From Bacteroidota bacterium (lineage in GTDB: Bacteria; Bacteroidota; Ignavibacteria; Ignavibacteriales; Melioribacteraceae): a DNA stretch of 46,127 nt. The position numbers were made by a program, and so were the translations under genes. A model generated the notes under the pieces. The model saw only the letters and a list, made by a program, of their open reading frames with translations, ran no database searches and had not been told where the DNA came from. The DNA lies in assembly GCA_023453125.1 (NCBI GenBank), contig JAEXUB010000106.1:1-46127 (forward strand), given 5' to 3'. This document shows positions 7,931-15,684 of the stretch, one piece after another. How positions within the stretch are numbered: the stretch's first letter is position 1; each line of letters opens with the position of its first letter.

Positions 7931-8476
7931 ATGTTAAAAGTACAGGACGTTGATTTAACCCCGAATCCGCAGGCTCTCAAATTCATTCTGAGCGAAAGGA
8001 TTCTTAAAAAAGAAACCCGTAATTTCAAAAATATATCAGAAGCGCAGAACGATCCCCTTGCTAAAGGCATTTTCGAAATTCCCGGAGTAGTATCGGTCTT
8101 TTATATGGATAAATTTGTCACAATCGAAAAAGAACCTTCCGTTGCGTGGGGACAGATTCAGAAACCCTTTGTAGAATTTATTGCCGGCTTCGATAAGAGT
8201 CTCATTCCTGCCGAAAGCGAGGGCCCTCAGTTAAGCACTCAGGAAGAAACCGAGCTTCTTAAGAAAATCAATGAGGTTCTCGATCAGCGAGTACGCCCGG
8301 CATTAGCAGGAGACGGGGGCGGACTTGAGGTTAAAGGGCTAGAAGGGCTTACGCTTAAAATTAAATATCAGGGAGCCTGCGGCAGCTGCCCCAGCGCAAT
8401 ACGCGGTACTCTGCAGGCAATTGAAAACCTTCTGAGAAGAGAAATCAATCCTTCAATTGAGGTTATTCCCGATTAG
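7931..8476 (+). CDS. Nfu-type iron-sulfur cluster scaffold/carrier protein
   Basis: A 181-residue protein that carries Fe-S clusters to target apoproteins in the cytoplasm. The N-terminal Nfu_N domain is recognisable from TPNPQALKFIL and GIFEIPGVVSVFYMDKFVTI. The C-terminal NifU-like domain (about 105-181) contains RPALAGDGGGLEV and GACGSCPSA, whose C150 and C153 form the CxxC cluster-binding site. The Nfu_N plus NifU order is the one found in mitochondria and in many FCB bacteria. The start was moved to 7931 because of the adjacent Shine-Dalgarno. A terminator follows, so it is probably transcribed alone. Confidence 0.93.
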   Translation: MLKVQDVDLTPNPQALKFILSERILKKETRNFKNISEAQNDPLAKGIFEIPGVVSVFYMDKFVTIEKEPSVAWGQIQKPFVEFIAGFDKSLIPAESEGPQLSTQEETELLKKINEVLDQRVRPALAGDGGGLEVKGLEGLTLKIKYQGACGSCPSAIRGTLQAIENLLRREINPSIEVIPD

Positions 8477-8513
8477 TTTTCCCAATGGCTGTTGACTACA
8501 CAACATACATATA

Positions 8514-8542
8514 CCCGCTTCCGAAAGGGAGCGGGTTTTTTT
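8514..8542 (+). terminator. Intrinsic terminator after the Nfu gene
   Basis: CCCGCTTCC, a GAAA tetraloop and GGGAGCGGG form the stem, followed by seven T residues (8536-8542). The T-run overlaps the stop codon of the convergent rluE. Confidence 0.88.
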
Positions 8543-9110
8543 ATTTCTTTAATCCGGCAATTTCGTCACTTGTAAGCTCTCTTACTTCCCCCGGCTTCAT
8601 ATCGCCTAGAATAATATTCTTAATTCTTACACGCACCAGCCTTAATGTAGGATAACCCGCCGAGGCGGTCATTCTTCTAACCTGCCTGTTCTTTCCTTCG
8701 GTAAGCACAAGACTAATCCATTGAACCGGAATATTTTTTCTTTCCCTTATGGGGGGAGTTCTTTCGGGAAATAAAGGGGCATCAATAAGTTTTGCCTTTG
8801 CCGGCAGAGTGCGCTCTCCTTTAATTTCAACTCCGGCGGATAATTTCTTCAACGCCTCTTTTCCGGGCACTCCCTCAACCTGAACATAATACTCTCTTTC
8901 GTGTTTCCGCTTGGGATTCAAAAGATGATCGGTAAGCTCTTTATCATTTGTAATTATCAGCAGCCCTTCGCTGTCCATATCAAGACGGCCTACGGGATAA
9001 ACATCCTTTGGAAAGTTATGAAGCGATGCAAGAGTAAGCCTTCCATCCGAATCGGTAAACTGAGTCAGTACTCCGTACGGTTTGTTAACAAGATAATATT
9101 TATATCTCAT
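8541..9110 (-). CDS. rluE: 23S rRNA pseudouridine synthase, RluE type
   Basis: A 189-residue RsuA/RluE-family pseudouridine synthase that isomerises a uridine in rRNA; RluE acts on 23S U2457 (E. coli numbering). It starts directly with the catalytic fold (YYLVNKPYGVLTQFTD) and has no S4 RNA-binding domain, which favours RluE over RsuA or RluB. The catalytic aspartate is D44 in GRLDMDSEGLL. Other signatures are KRKHEREYYVQVEG and LTEGKNRQVRRMTA. It lies 21 bp downstream of priA on the same strand and converges on the Nfu gene. Confidence 0.9.
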   Translation of the reverse strand: MRYKYYLVNKPYGVLTQFTDSDGRLTLASLHNFPKDVYPVGRLDMDSEGLLIITNDKELTDHLLNPKRKHEREYYVQVEGVPGKEALKKLSAGVEIKGERTLPAKAKLIDAPLFPERTPPIRERKNIPVQWISLVLTEGKNRQVRRMTASAGYPTLRLVRVRIKNIILGDMKPGEVRELTSDEIAGLKK

Positions 9111-9131
9111 CGGATGTCCGGTTTATTCAAA

Positions 9132-11594
9132 TTATAAGACAGAATGGGGATCAACATCAATAATAAGCTTAACATCCCGGAACTTTGATTTTTGATTAAA
9201 GTCGGTATAAGCATTTAATACCGCATTACGCAGAGCCTTTCCCGAAGGATCTTTTTCCCTGAAACTCTTTACCAGAATCTGATAACGGTAAAATCCTTTA
9301 ATTCTTGCAATCACCGCGGGATTGGGGGGAATGGCAAGTATTGATGGAATGTGCGCCTTAAGATAATTAAAGAAATCATTTGCCGCGCCCCGTGCATCCG
9401 ATTCCTTTTCATCTTTGAATTCAATTAAGCAGAGCCTTGCAAAGGGAGGATAACCGCCGTGGCGGCGCAGTTCAATTTCCTTTCTGTAAAAACCTTCGTA
9501 ATCGCTGAGCAGTACTTTCTGCAGAACAAAATTTTTGCTGTTCTGGGTTTGAATTAATACTTCCCCTTTAAGTTTGCTTCTTCCGGCACGCCCCGAAACC
9601 TGGGTGAGAAGCTGGAATGTCCTTTCATCCGCCCTGAAATCGGGGATCCATAAAGTAGTCTCTGCCGATATAACCCCTACAAGAGTAACATTCGAAAAAT
9701 CCAATCCTTTGGCAACCATCTGGGTGCCGACAAGAATATCAATTTCCCCTTTCCTAAAGCTGTTAAGAATCATCCCCAGCTTTCCTTTTTTATCAATTGA
9801 ATCGGAGTCTATTCTTTCAATTTTTGCTTCGGGGAAATATGAAGCAAGTTCATCTTCAACTTTCTGCGTGCCGGTGCCGGTAAATTTCAATGCAACCGAA
9901 CCGCAGTTTGGACAGGCTCTTGGTACCGGCTTAACTATGTTGCAGTAATGACACTGCAGAATATTTCTATTAATATGATGCACCATCGAAACGGAACAGT
10001 CGCTGCACGCTACCACCTCGCCGCAGTCGTTGCAATACACCTGCGTAGAAAAGCCGCGCCTGTTTTGAAGAATAATTACGTTTTCCTTTTTCTGCAGACG
10101 CGCGCCAATCTCTTCAAGCAGTACGGCCGAGAAAACCCCTTCCATTTTTTTCTTTTTTCTTTCAACGGTTATATCGACAAGCTTAATTTCGGGGAGCGAT
10201 GCCCCGTCAATTCGTTCCTTCAATTCCAGGAGTTTAAACTTTTCACCCCGCGCATTGTACATGCTTTCAACAGACGGGGTGGCCGAACCGAGCACTACGG
10301 GACAATTGTTAAAACGGGCCTTGATTACGGCGGCATCCCTTGCGTGGTATTTGGGCACTATCTCAAACTGTTTATAACTCTGGTCGTGTTCTTCATCAAC
10401 TACTATAAGCCCCAGATTGTTTAATGGGGCAAACAATGCAGATCGGGGGCCAATTACCACATTATATTTTCCCGCAATAATTCCGCGCCACGTATCGTAC
10501 CGCTCGCCTAGCGAAAGCCTGCTGTGCATAACCGCTACGGTCTTTCCAAGATTGTTTATGAACCGGGAGGTTATCTGTGGGGTTAAAGAAATTTCGGGCA
10601 CCAGGATGAGAACATTTTTATTCCTGTTAAGAGCGTGCCTTGCGAGTTCAATATATATCTGTGTTTTTCCGCTGCCGGTAACTCCATATAAAAGATATGG
10701 AGCAAATGACTCTTGATTAATTTTTTCTTCCACCTCGTCAACAATTACCTGCTGCGCTTTTGTAAGCACCAGCTCGAGGTGTTTTTCTTCGTAAGACTCG
10801 CTGTAAATCCTTTCAACTTCCTTGTCGAAGACTTCAACCAGCCCCTTGTTTTCAAGAGAGTTAACTGAAGTCTGATGGGTTTTTGTCTTCCGCAGCAATT
10901 CACTGAGGAGTATTTCCCCGGTTTTATCAGCCAGAAGTTCAAGCAGAATTACAACCTGCTTGGGGGAGTTTTTTTCAATTTCAGGCACAAACTCATAAAT
11001 TTCATCTTTGGGTTTAGCCAGCCGTACGCATTTAACTTTCTTTACTCTTACCTTTGCGTCTTCAATCTCGTTAAGAAGAGTAATAGCCCCTTCTTTTTCC
11101 AGAGTTCTTAAAACCGAATAGATGCTTTTTTTCTTTATTTCCTTTTGGAGTGTGGAAATTCTATGAATTTCCTTTTTAGAAAGAAGGTCCAGAAGTCTGC
11201 CCCTCGTAGAGGCGGGCTTTTTTTCCTTCGCGAGGAGCTCGGCGCAGAATCCGCAGTCCGATACAACCTTTCTTTTAGATTCTACATCGGAGCCGTAGGG
11301 CACCGAATTGCGCAGTGCTTCACCGAGCGAGCTCAGGTAATATTCCGAAATCCATTCATAGAATTTCAGCGATGAAGAATCAAAAATCGGATGTTCATCC
11401 AGAACATCCCTTACCGGCCTGGTTTCTTTAACATCGGTGGTCTCCGAAAGGGATATAACAAATCCGGTCATCACCCTTTTGCCGAAAGGCACTACAACGC
11501 GCACGCCGACCTGAACGGAATCCCAAAATTCCTTTGGCACCGAATAGGTAAATGAATTTCTAAAAGGCAAAGGGAAAACGACTTGTGCGTACAT
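9132..11594 (-). CDS. priA: Primosomal replication-restart helicase PriA
   Basis: This 3'-5' DNA helicase recognises stalled forks and reloads the replicative helicase. The 820 residues have the expected order: an N-terminal 3'-DNA-binding domain beginning YAQVVFPLPFRNSFTYSVP, a winged-helix region, Walker A GVTGSGKT at 304-311, the DEEH box at 400-403, and a zinc-binding insert with eight cysteines (521, 524, 530, 533, 548, 551, 561, 564). Motif V-VI sequences MVAKGLDFSNVTLVG and QVSGRAGR follow. All key residues seem intact. It is upstream of rluE in the same direction and downstream of valS, separated from valS by a hairpin. Confidence 0.96.
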   Translation of the reverse strand: MYAQVVFPLPFRNSFTYSVPKEFWDSVQVGVRVVVPFGKRVMTGFVISLSETTDVKETRPVRDVLDEHPIFDSSSLKFYEWISEYYLSSLGEALRNSVPYGSDVESKRKVVSDCGFCAELLAKEKKPASTRGRLLDLLSKKEIHRISTLQKEIKKKSIYSVLRTLEKEGAITLLNEIEDAKVRVKKVKCVRLAKPKDEIYEFVPEIEKNSPKQVVILLELLADKTGEILLSELLRKTKTHQTSVNSLENKGLVEVFDKEVERIYSESYEEKHLELVLTKAQQVIVDEVEEKINQESFAPYLLYGVTGSGKTQIYIELARHALNRNKNVLILVPEISLTPQITSRFINNLGKTVAVMHSRLSLGERYDTWRGIIAGKYNVVIGPRSALFAPLNNLGLIVVDEEHDQSYKQFEIVPKYHARDAAVIKARFNNCPVVLGSATPSVESMYNARGEKFKLLELKERIDGASLPEIKLVDITVERKKKKMEGVFSAVLLEEIGARLQKKENVIILQNRRGFSTQVYCNDCGEVVACSDCSVSMVHHINRNILQCHYCNIVKPVPRACPNCGSVALKFTGTGTQKVEDELASYFPEAKIERIDSDSIDKKGKLGMILNSFRKGEIDILVGTQMVAKGLDFSNVTLVGVISAETTLWIPDFRADERTFQLLTQVSGRAGRSKLKGEVLIQTQNSKNFVLQKVLLSDYEGFYRKEIELRRHGGYPPFARLCLIEFKDEKESDARGAANDFFNYLKAHIPSILAIPPNPAVIARIKGFYRYQILVKSFREKDPSGKALRNAVLNAYTDFNQKSKFRDVKLIIDVDPHSVL

Positions 11595-11649
11595 AGGTAT
11601 TCAGTTTGTTTTAACTTAGGACAAATATAATCAAAACGGGGGTAAAGTA

Positions 11650-11688
11650 CTCCTTTATCCCTCCCGGTTTTCCGGGAGAGATAAGGAG
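11650..11688 (-). terminator. Long inverted repeat downstream of valS, possible terminator
   Basis: CTCCTTTATCCCTCCCGG (11650-11667) pairs with the segment at 11672-11688 around a four-base loop, with one mismatch and one bulge. It lies just past the valS stop. On the minus strand it is not followed by a clean T-run, so it may terminate weakly or protect the 3' end. Confidence 0.5.
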
Positions 11689-11697
11689 CGGATAAAC

Positions 11698-14319
11698 TTA
11701 TTTAAGGTCGTCAAGGATTGCTTTCAGTTTAACGAGAGCGTTTTCCCAGTCGGCCTGTTTTGTTCTTTCGTTTTCAATTACATTGGCAGGAGCCTTTGCA
11801 ACAAAGCTTTCATTGGAGAGTTTTTTCTTAACTCCTTCCAGCGAACCGGTAAGACGGTTTATTTCCTTCTCGATTCTCTGCTTTTCAACGTCAATATCAA
11901 TAAGCCCTTCAAGAGGAATGAAAATATCGCATCCTTTAACAACCGATGATGCGCTTGCTTTCGGTTTTGAAAGGTTTGCGTCAACGTGCAGTTCTTCTAT
12001 TTTTACTAGGGATTTAATGTATCTCTGCTGTTCTTCGGTTAATGTTTCCGATTTAAGATATACATTTATTGCTTTAGCAGGAGAAATATTCATCTCTCCC
12101 CTTATGTTGCGGATGGCGGTAACCACATCCTGAACAAATTCAATTTCCTTTTCTGCTTTTTCGTCAACAAGAGATGCATTGTATTTCGGGAATTCTGAAA
12201 CACTTATGCTTTCCCCCGCTTTTCTCTCATCAAGCAGCTGCCATATTTCTTCCGTAATGTAGGGCATAAAAGGATGAACCAGTTTCAGCATTTCGCCGAA
12301 CAGCACTATTGCGCGTGTAAGGGTTGCCGATTTAACTTCATCGGTTCCCTGATACAGCCTGTTTTTTGCAAGCTCAACATACCAGTCGCAGAAATCATTC
12401 CATACAAATGAATAAACAATTTTAGAAGCGTTGTTAACTTCGAATTTATCGAGCGCTTCGGAAAACTCCTTAATTGTCTTCTGGAAACGGGAGATAATCC
12501 ACCTGTCCGTAAAATCAATATGTTTATCTTTTAACGCCGGATCGAGTTTTATATTCTGCGAATTCATAAGGAGGAACCTGCCCGCGTTCCACATCTTATT
12601 GGCAAAGTTTCTTCCGATTTCGCATTTCTCGTTGCTGAAAAGAACATCCTGTCCAAGCGGAGCAATATAATTTATGGTAAAGCGGAGCGCGTCGGCACCG
12701 TATTCGTCTATCAGGTCAAGAGGATCGGGGGAATTGCCGAGCGACTTGCTCATCTTTCTCCCCTGTGCATCCCTTACAAGGCTGGTAAAATATACATCCT
12801 TAAAGGGAATATCCTTCATAAAATACTGTCCCGCAATAATCATTCTTGCAACCCAGAAGAAAATAATATCGGGGGCGGTTACCAGAAGGCTGGTGGGATA
12901 ATAATATTTCTGTTCTTCTTCCGATGTGAATACATCCTGAGCCCAGAGCCAGCTCGAAGCCCAGGTATCAAGCACGTCTGTTTCCTGTGTCCAGTTCTCA
13001 ATATCCTTAGGGGGTTCTGCTTCGCAGTATATTTCTTTTGTGTTGTTGTTGTACCATACAGGTATTCTATGTCCCCACCAGAGCTGCCGAGAAATACACC
13101 AGTCGCGTATATTCGTCATCCAATGCTCATATGTTTTAATCCAGTGTTCCGGATGGAATTTAACTTTTCCTTCCATCACAACTTCAAGGGCCGGTTTGCA
13201 AAGTTCATCCATCTTCATAAACCACTGTTCCGATAGATAAGGCTCAATAGGCACATTCCCTCTCTGGGAATAACCGACTTTAGTTGTGTAATCTTCTATT
13301 TTAAGAACAAGCCCTAATTCCTCAAGCTTTGCAACAACTTTTTTGCGAGCTTCAAAACGGTCTATGTGCCGGAATTCTTCAGGAACATTATCATTTGTTG
13401 TTGCATCGGGATTAAAGATATTTATGATTTCAAGTTTATGGCGCAATCCCATTTCATAATCGTTTACATCGTGTGCCGGTGTTACTTTAACCGCGCCGGT
13501 TCCGAATTCCTTATCAACATACTCATCGGCGAATAATGGAATTTCCCTCCCTACAATCGGAAGAATAATTGTTTTACCTATTAATTCTGCATATCTCTCG
13601 TCGTGCGGATTAACTGCAATTCCTGTATCGCCGAGCATTGTTTCGGGACGCGTGGTTGCGACAATTACAAATTTATCGGTTCCCTTAACCGGATATTTGA
13701 AATACCAGAGTTTGCCGTTAACTTCATTATAAAAAACTTCTTCATCGGAAATTGCCGATTTTGAAGCAGGGCACCAGTTAACCATTCTGTAGCCCCTGTA
13801 TATCAATCCTTTTTTATATAACTCTACAAATGCTTCAATAACCTTTTTGTAATAATGCTCATCCATTGTAAAACGTTCGCGGGTCCAGTCGCAGCTTACC
13901 CCCAGTTTCTTTAACTGCTGGATAATTATCCCTCCATACTTTTCCTTCCATTCATAGCAGTGTTTAAGAAACTCATCTCTCGAAAGATCCGATTTTTTGA
14001 TTCCTTTTTCTTTTAATAAGGCAATAACCTTAGATTCGGTTGCAATTGAAGCGTGGTCTGTACCGGGCACCCAGCAGGCATTGTAGCCGCACATTCTCTT
14101 GTAGCGGATGTAAATATCCTGCAGTGTATTATTAAGAATGTGTCCGATATGTAAAATCCCCGTAATATTCGGAGGGGGAATTACAATTGAATAAGGAGTC
14201 TTTGATTCGTCAACTTCTGAATGATAAAGTTTGTTTTCTTCCCAATAAAGACGCCATTTATCTTCGGCTTCTTTTGGATTGTACGCTTTCGGAATGTCTG
14301 AAAATTGTTTAGGCTGCAT
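11698..14319 (-). CDS. valS: Valyl-tRNA synthetase
   Basis: This class I synthetase charges tRNA-Val. It is 873 residues long, normal for the bacterial enzyme. HIGH is at 57-60 (PPPNITGILHIGH), and KMSKS is at 522-526. The editing (CP1) domain includes ATTRPETMLGDTGIAV at about 221-236 and GTGAVKVTPAHDVNDYE at about 273-289. A C-terminal coiled coil with the typical ending (RIEKEINRLTGSLEGVKKKL) is present. The initiating MQPKQFSDIPKAYNP is a normal N-terminus. Nothing unusual. Confidence 0.97.
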   Translation of the reverse strand: MQPKQFSDIPKAYNPKEAEDKWRLYWEENKLYHSEVDESKTPYSIVIPPPNITGILHIGHILNNTLQDIYIRYKRMCGYNACWVPGTDHASIATESKVIALLKEKGIKKSDLSRDEFLKHCYEWKEKYGGIIIQQLKKLGVSCDWTRERFTMDEHYYKKVIEAFVELYKKGLIYRGYRMVNWCPASKSAISDEEVFYNEVNGKLWYFKYPVKGTDKFVIVATTRPETMLGDTGIAVNPHDERYAELIGKTIILPIVGREIPLFADEYVDKEFGTGAVKVTPAHDVNDYEMGLRHKLEIINIFNPDATTNDNVPEEFRHIDRFEARKKVVAKLEELGLVLKIEDYTTKVGYSQRGNVPIEPYLSEQWFMKMDELCKPALEVVMEGKVKFHPEHWIKTYEHWMTNIRDWCISRQLWWGHRIPVWYNNNTKEIYCEAEPPKDIENWTQETDVLDTWASSWLWAQDVFTSEEEQKYYYPTSLLVTAPDIIFFWVARMIIAGQYFMKDIPFKDVYFTSLVRDAQGRKMSKSLGNSPDPLDLIDEYGADALRFTINYIAPLGQDVLFSNEKCEIGRNFANKMWNAGRFLLMNSQNIKLDPALKDKHIDFTDRWIISRFQKTIKEFSEALDKFEVNNASKIVYSFVWNDFCDWYVELAKNRLYQGTDEVKSATLTRAIVLFGEMLKLVHPFMPYITEEIWQLLDERKAGESISVSEFPKYNASLVDEKAEKEIEFVQDVVTAIRNIRGEMNISPAKAINVYLKSETLTEEQQRYIKSLVKIEELHVDANLSKPKASASSVVKGCDIFIPLEGLIDIDVEKQRIEKEINRLTGSLEGVKKKLSNESFVAKAPANVIENERTKQADWENALVKLKAILDDLK

Positions 14320-14485
14320 TAAAATTACTCATATTATATTCTATTTTGAGCCGAAATATAAGGAAAAAAGAGGAATTTCTTAGACGGGAGGCCCCAAAAA
14401 CTCCTTTGAGATATTAAAATGATTCCCTATTTTGCCCTAAAAATAACCCGCGCAATCATTTAACAATAAAATAAGGAGAATTCCA

Positions 14486-14866
14486 ATGTTCGATCAGCAG
14501 TCCCCAAAAGAGGATTTTGCCCTTCAGGAAATGAAGCATATCGCAGTCGATATGTCAGGCTGGCTTAAATTTATCGGCATTGCCGCCATTGTTTACGGCG
14601 CACTGGTTGCTCTTACAATTGTAGGAATAATTATTGCCTGGCTCCCGATCTGGATAGGAATACTCCTTTATTCAGCGGGTAATAAGGCTAAAGACGCCCA
14701 CTATACAGGCAATTCAATGCATCTTATTGAGATGATGAGAAAACTGAAAACATTTTTCGTACTGCAGGGAGTTCTTTTGATAATAGGCCTGGTGGGGTTG
14801 GTTATAGCATTCGCAACAATCGGGTTTACACTCTTTTCGGCATTCAGAGGTTTTGAGTCTTATTAA
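14486..14866 (+). CDS. Small membrane protein, DUF5362-like
   Basis: A 126-residue protein with two hydrophobic hairpins (about residues 28-62 and 89-120), so probably three or four membrane segments. The middle reads MSGWLKFIGIAAIVYG and IIAWLPIWIGILLYSAGNKA, which I associate with the DUF5362 family of small Bacteroidota membrane proteins; function unknown. A good Shine-Dalgarno (AAGGAG) lies about 9 bases upstream of the ATG. It is transcribed alone and converges on the acid-phosphatase gene across a shared terminator. Confidence 0.75.
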   Translation: MFDQQSPKEDFALQEMKHIAVDMSGWLKFIGIAAIVYGALVALTIVGIIIAWLPIWIGILLYSAGNKAKDAHYTGNSMHLIEMMRKLKTFFVLQGVLLIIGLVGLVIAFATIGFTLFSAFRGFESY

Positions 14867-14874
14867 AGATTATA

Positions 14875-14898
14875 AAAAAGGCCCCGAATGGGGCCTTT
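14875..14898. terminator. Bidirectional terminator
   Basis: AAAGGCCCC, loop GAAT, GGGGCCTTT. A-rich on the left and T-rich on the right, it can serve both the DUF5362-like gene (plus) and the acid-phosphatase gene (minus), whose stop codon begins 3 bases beyond. Confidence 0.85.
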
Positions 14899-14900
14899 AA

Positions 14901-15536
14901 TTAATCTATTACATATAAGTAATTCGGAAGCTTTATTATATATCCCGAATTTCCCCCTTCTGAATCGCTTTTCTGATCTCCTACATTTGCAATAATTTTA
15001 ATACCCGCGGCAGTAATCTTTGCTCTATGTGCGGATTTATAAGTAACCGCATCAATATTTTTCTCCCCTGCTCCGCGGCAGATCAACGCCTCAAATTTCG
15101 TATAACCTTCATTAATTAGATTCTGCCTGGTTGCCTCATAAAATTTTGCATCGCGTCCTGTAATAAAGTAGATTTTTACTCCCCTGCTTACCAGAAAATC
15201 ATATATTTTCTTAACCTGAGGGATTGCCTTGGCCTTGGCCGAAAAGACCCATTCGTCCCACAATTTACTCACGCTGCCGAAATCTACACTCTTGATATGA
15301 GGGTAATTTGCCAATGCCGTTTCGTCAACATCAAAAAAGGCTCCGGAGTTTACTCCAAATTCCTCATTTTGCAGTTTTTCTATCGCTTTTTGAGCAATTT
15401 CATCCATTTCCCTGTCATATTCCCCTTTTTCGTAATATTCCTTTACAAGCAGTTTAGCGTGGGAAAGGTCGGTTAATTTCGGGGCACATCCGGCGGCAAA
15501 GACCAATATTAACAACGTAAAAACTAATCTTTTCAT
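14901..15536 (-). CDS. HAD-superfamily acid phosphatase lipoprotein
   Basis: A 211-residue lipoprotein of the class B/e(P4)-like acid phosphatase family, expected to remove phosphate from nucleotides or other phosphoesters in the periplasm. The signal peptide ends in a lipobox (LVFAAGC, C17). HAD motif I is FFDVDETALANYPH (nucleophile D69, acid D71), motif II is FITGRD (T126), a motif III lysine is likely K167, and motif IV is GDQKSD (D187, D191). All four catalytic elements are present. Transcribed alone, divergent from the TonB receptor and convergent with the DUF5362-like gene. Confidence 0.87.
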   Translation of the reverse strand: MKRLVFTLLILVFAAGCAPKLTDLSHAKLLVKEYYEKGEYDREMDEIAQKAIEKLQNEEFGVNSGAFFDVDETALANYPHIKSVDFGSVSKLWDEWVFSAKAKAIPQVKKIYDFLVSRGVKIYFITGRDAKFYEATRQNLINEGYTKFEALICRGAGEKNIDAVTYKSAHRAKITAAGIKIIANVGDQKSDSEGGNSGYIIKLPNYLYVID

Positions 15537-15633
15537 CTTATTCCTTTTATATCTGGAGGGTAAAAATAAGAAATTTGAGCAAAAAACGGGAATTTTAAAT
15601 AAAACCGGGAATTATTTGCATATTCCGATCTTA

Positions 15634-15656
15634 TTATTTAGATTTAGTCTAAATAA
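15634..15656. promoter_or_regulatory. Perfect 9-bp palindrome resembling a DtxR/MntR-family operator
   Basis: TTATTTAGA, a TTTAG spacer and TCTAAATAA form a perfect inverted repeat ending 28 bases before the TonB receptor ATG. The TTTAGA...TCTAAA core resembles operators of manganese/iron-responsive DtxR/MntR-type repressors. The match to a specific regulator is inference. Confidence 0.5.
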
Positions 15657-15684
15657 AAACAAGTTTAGAATATTCAGGTTCAGT

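Noticed and set aside
9948..10424. Plus-strand open frame of 158 codons inside priA
   Set aside because: It is antisense to the conserved zinc and helicase region of priA and has no motif of its own.
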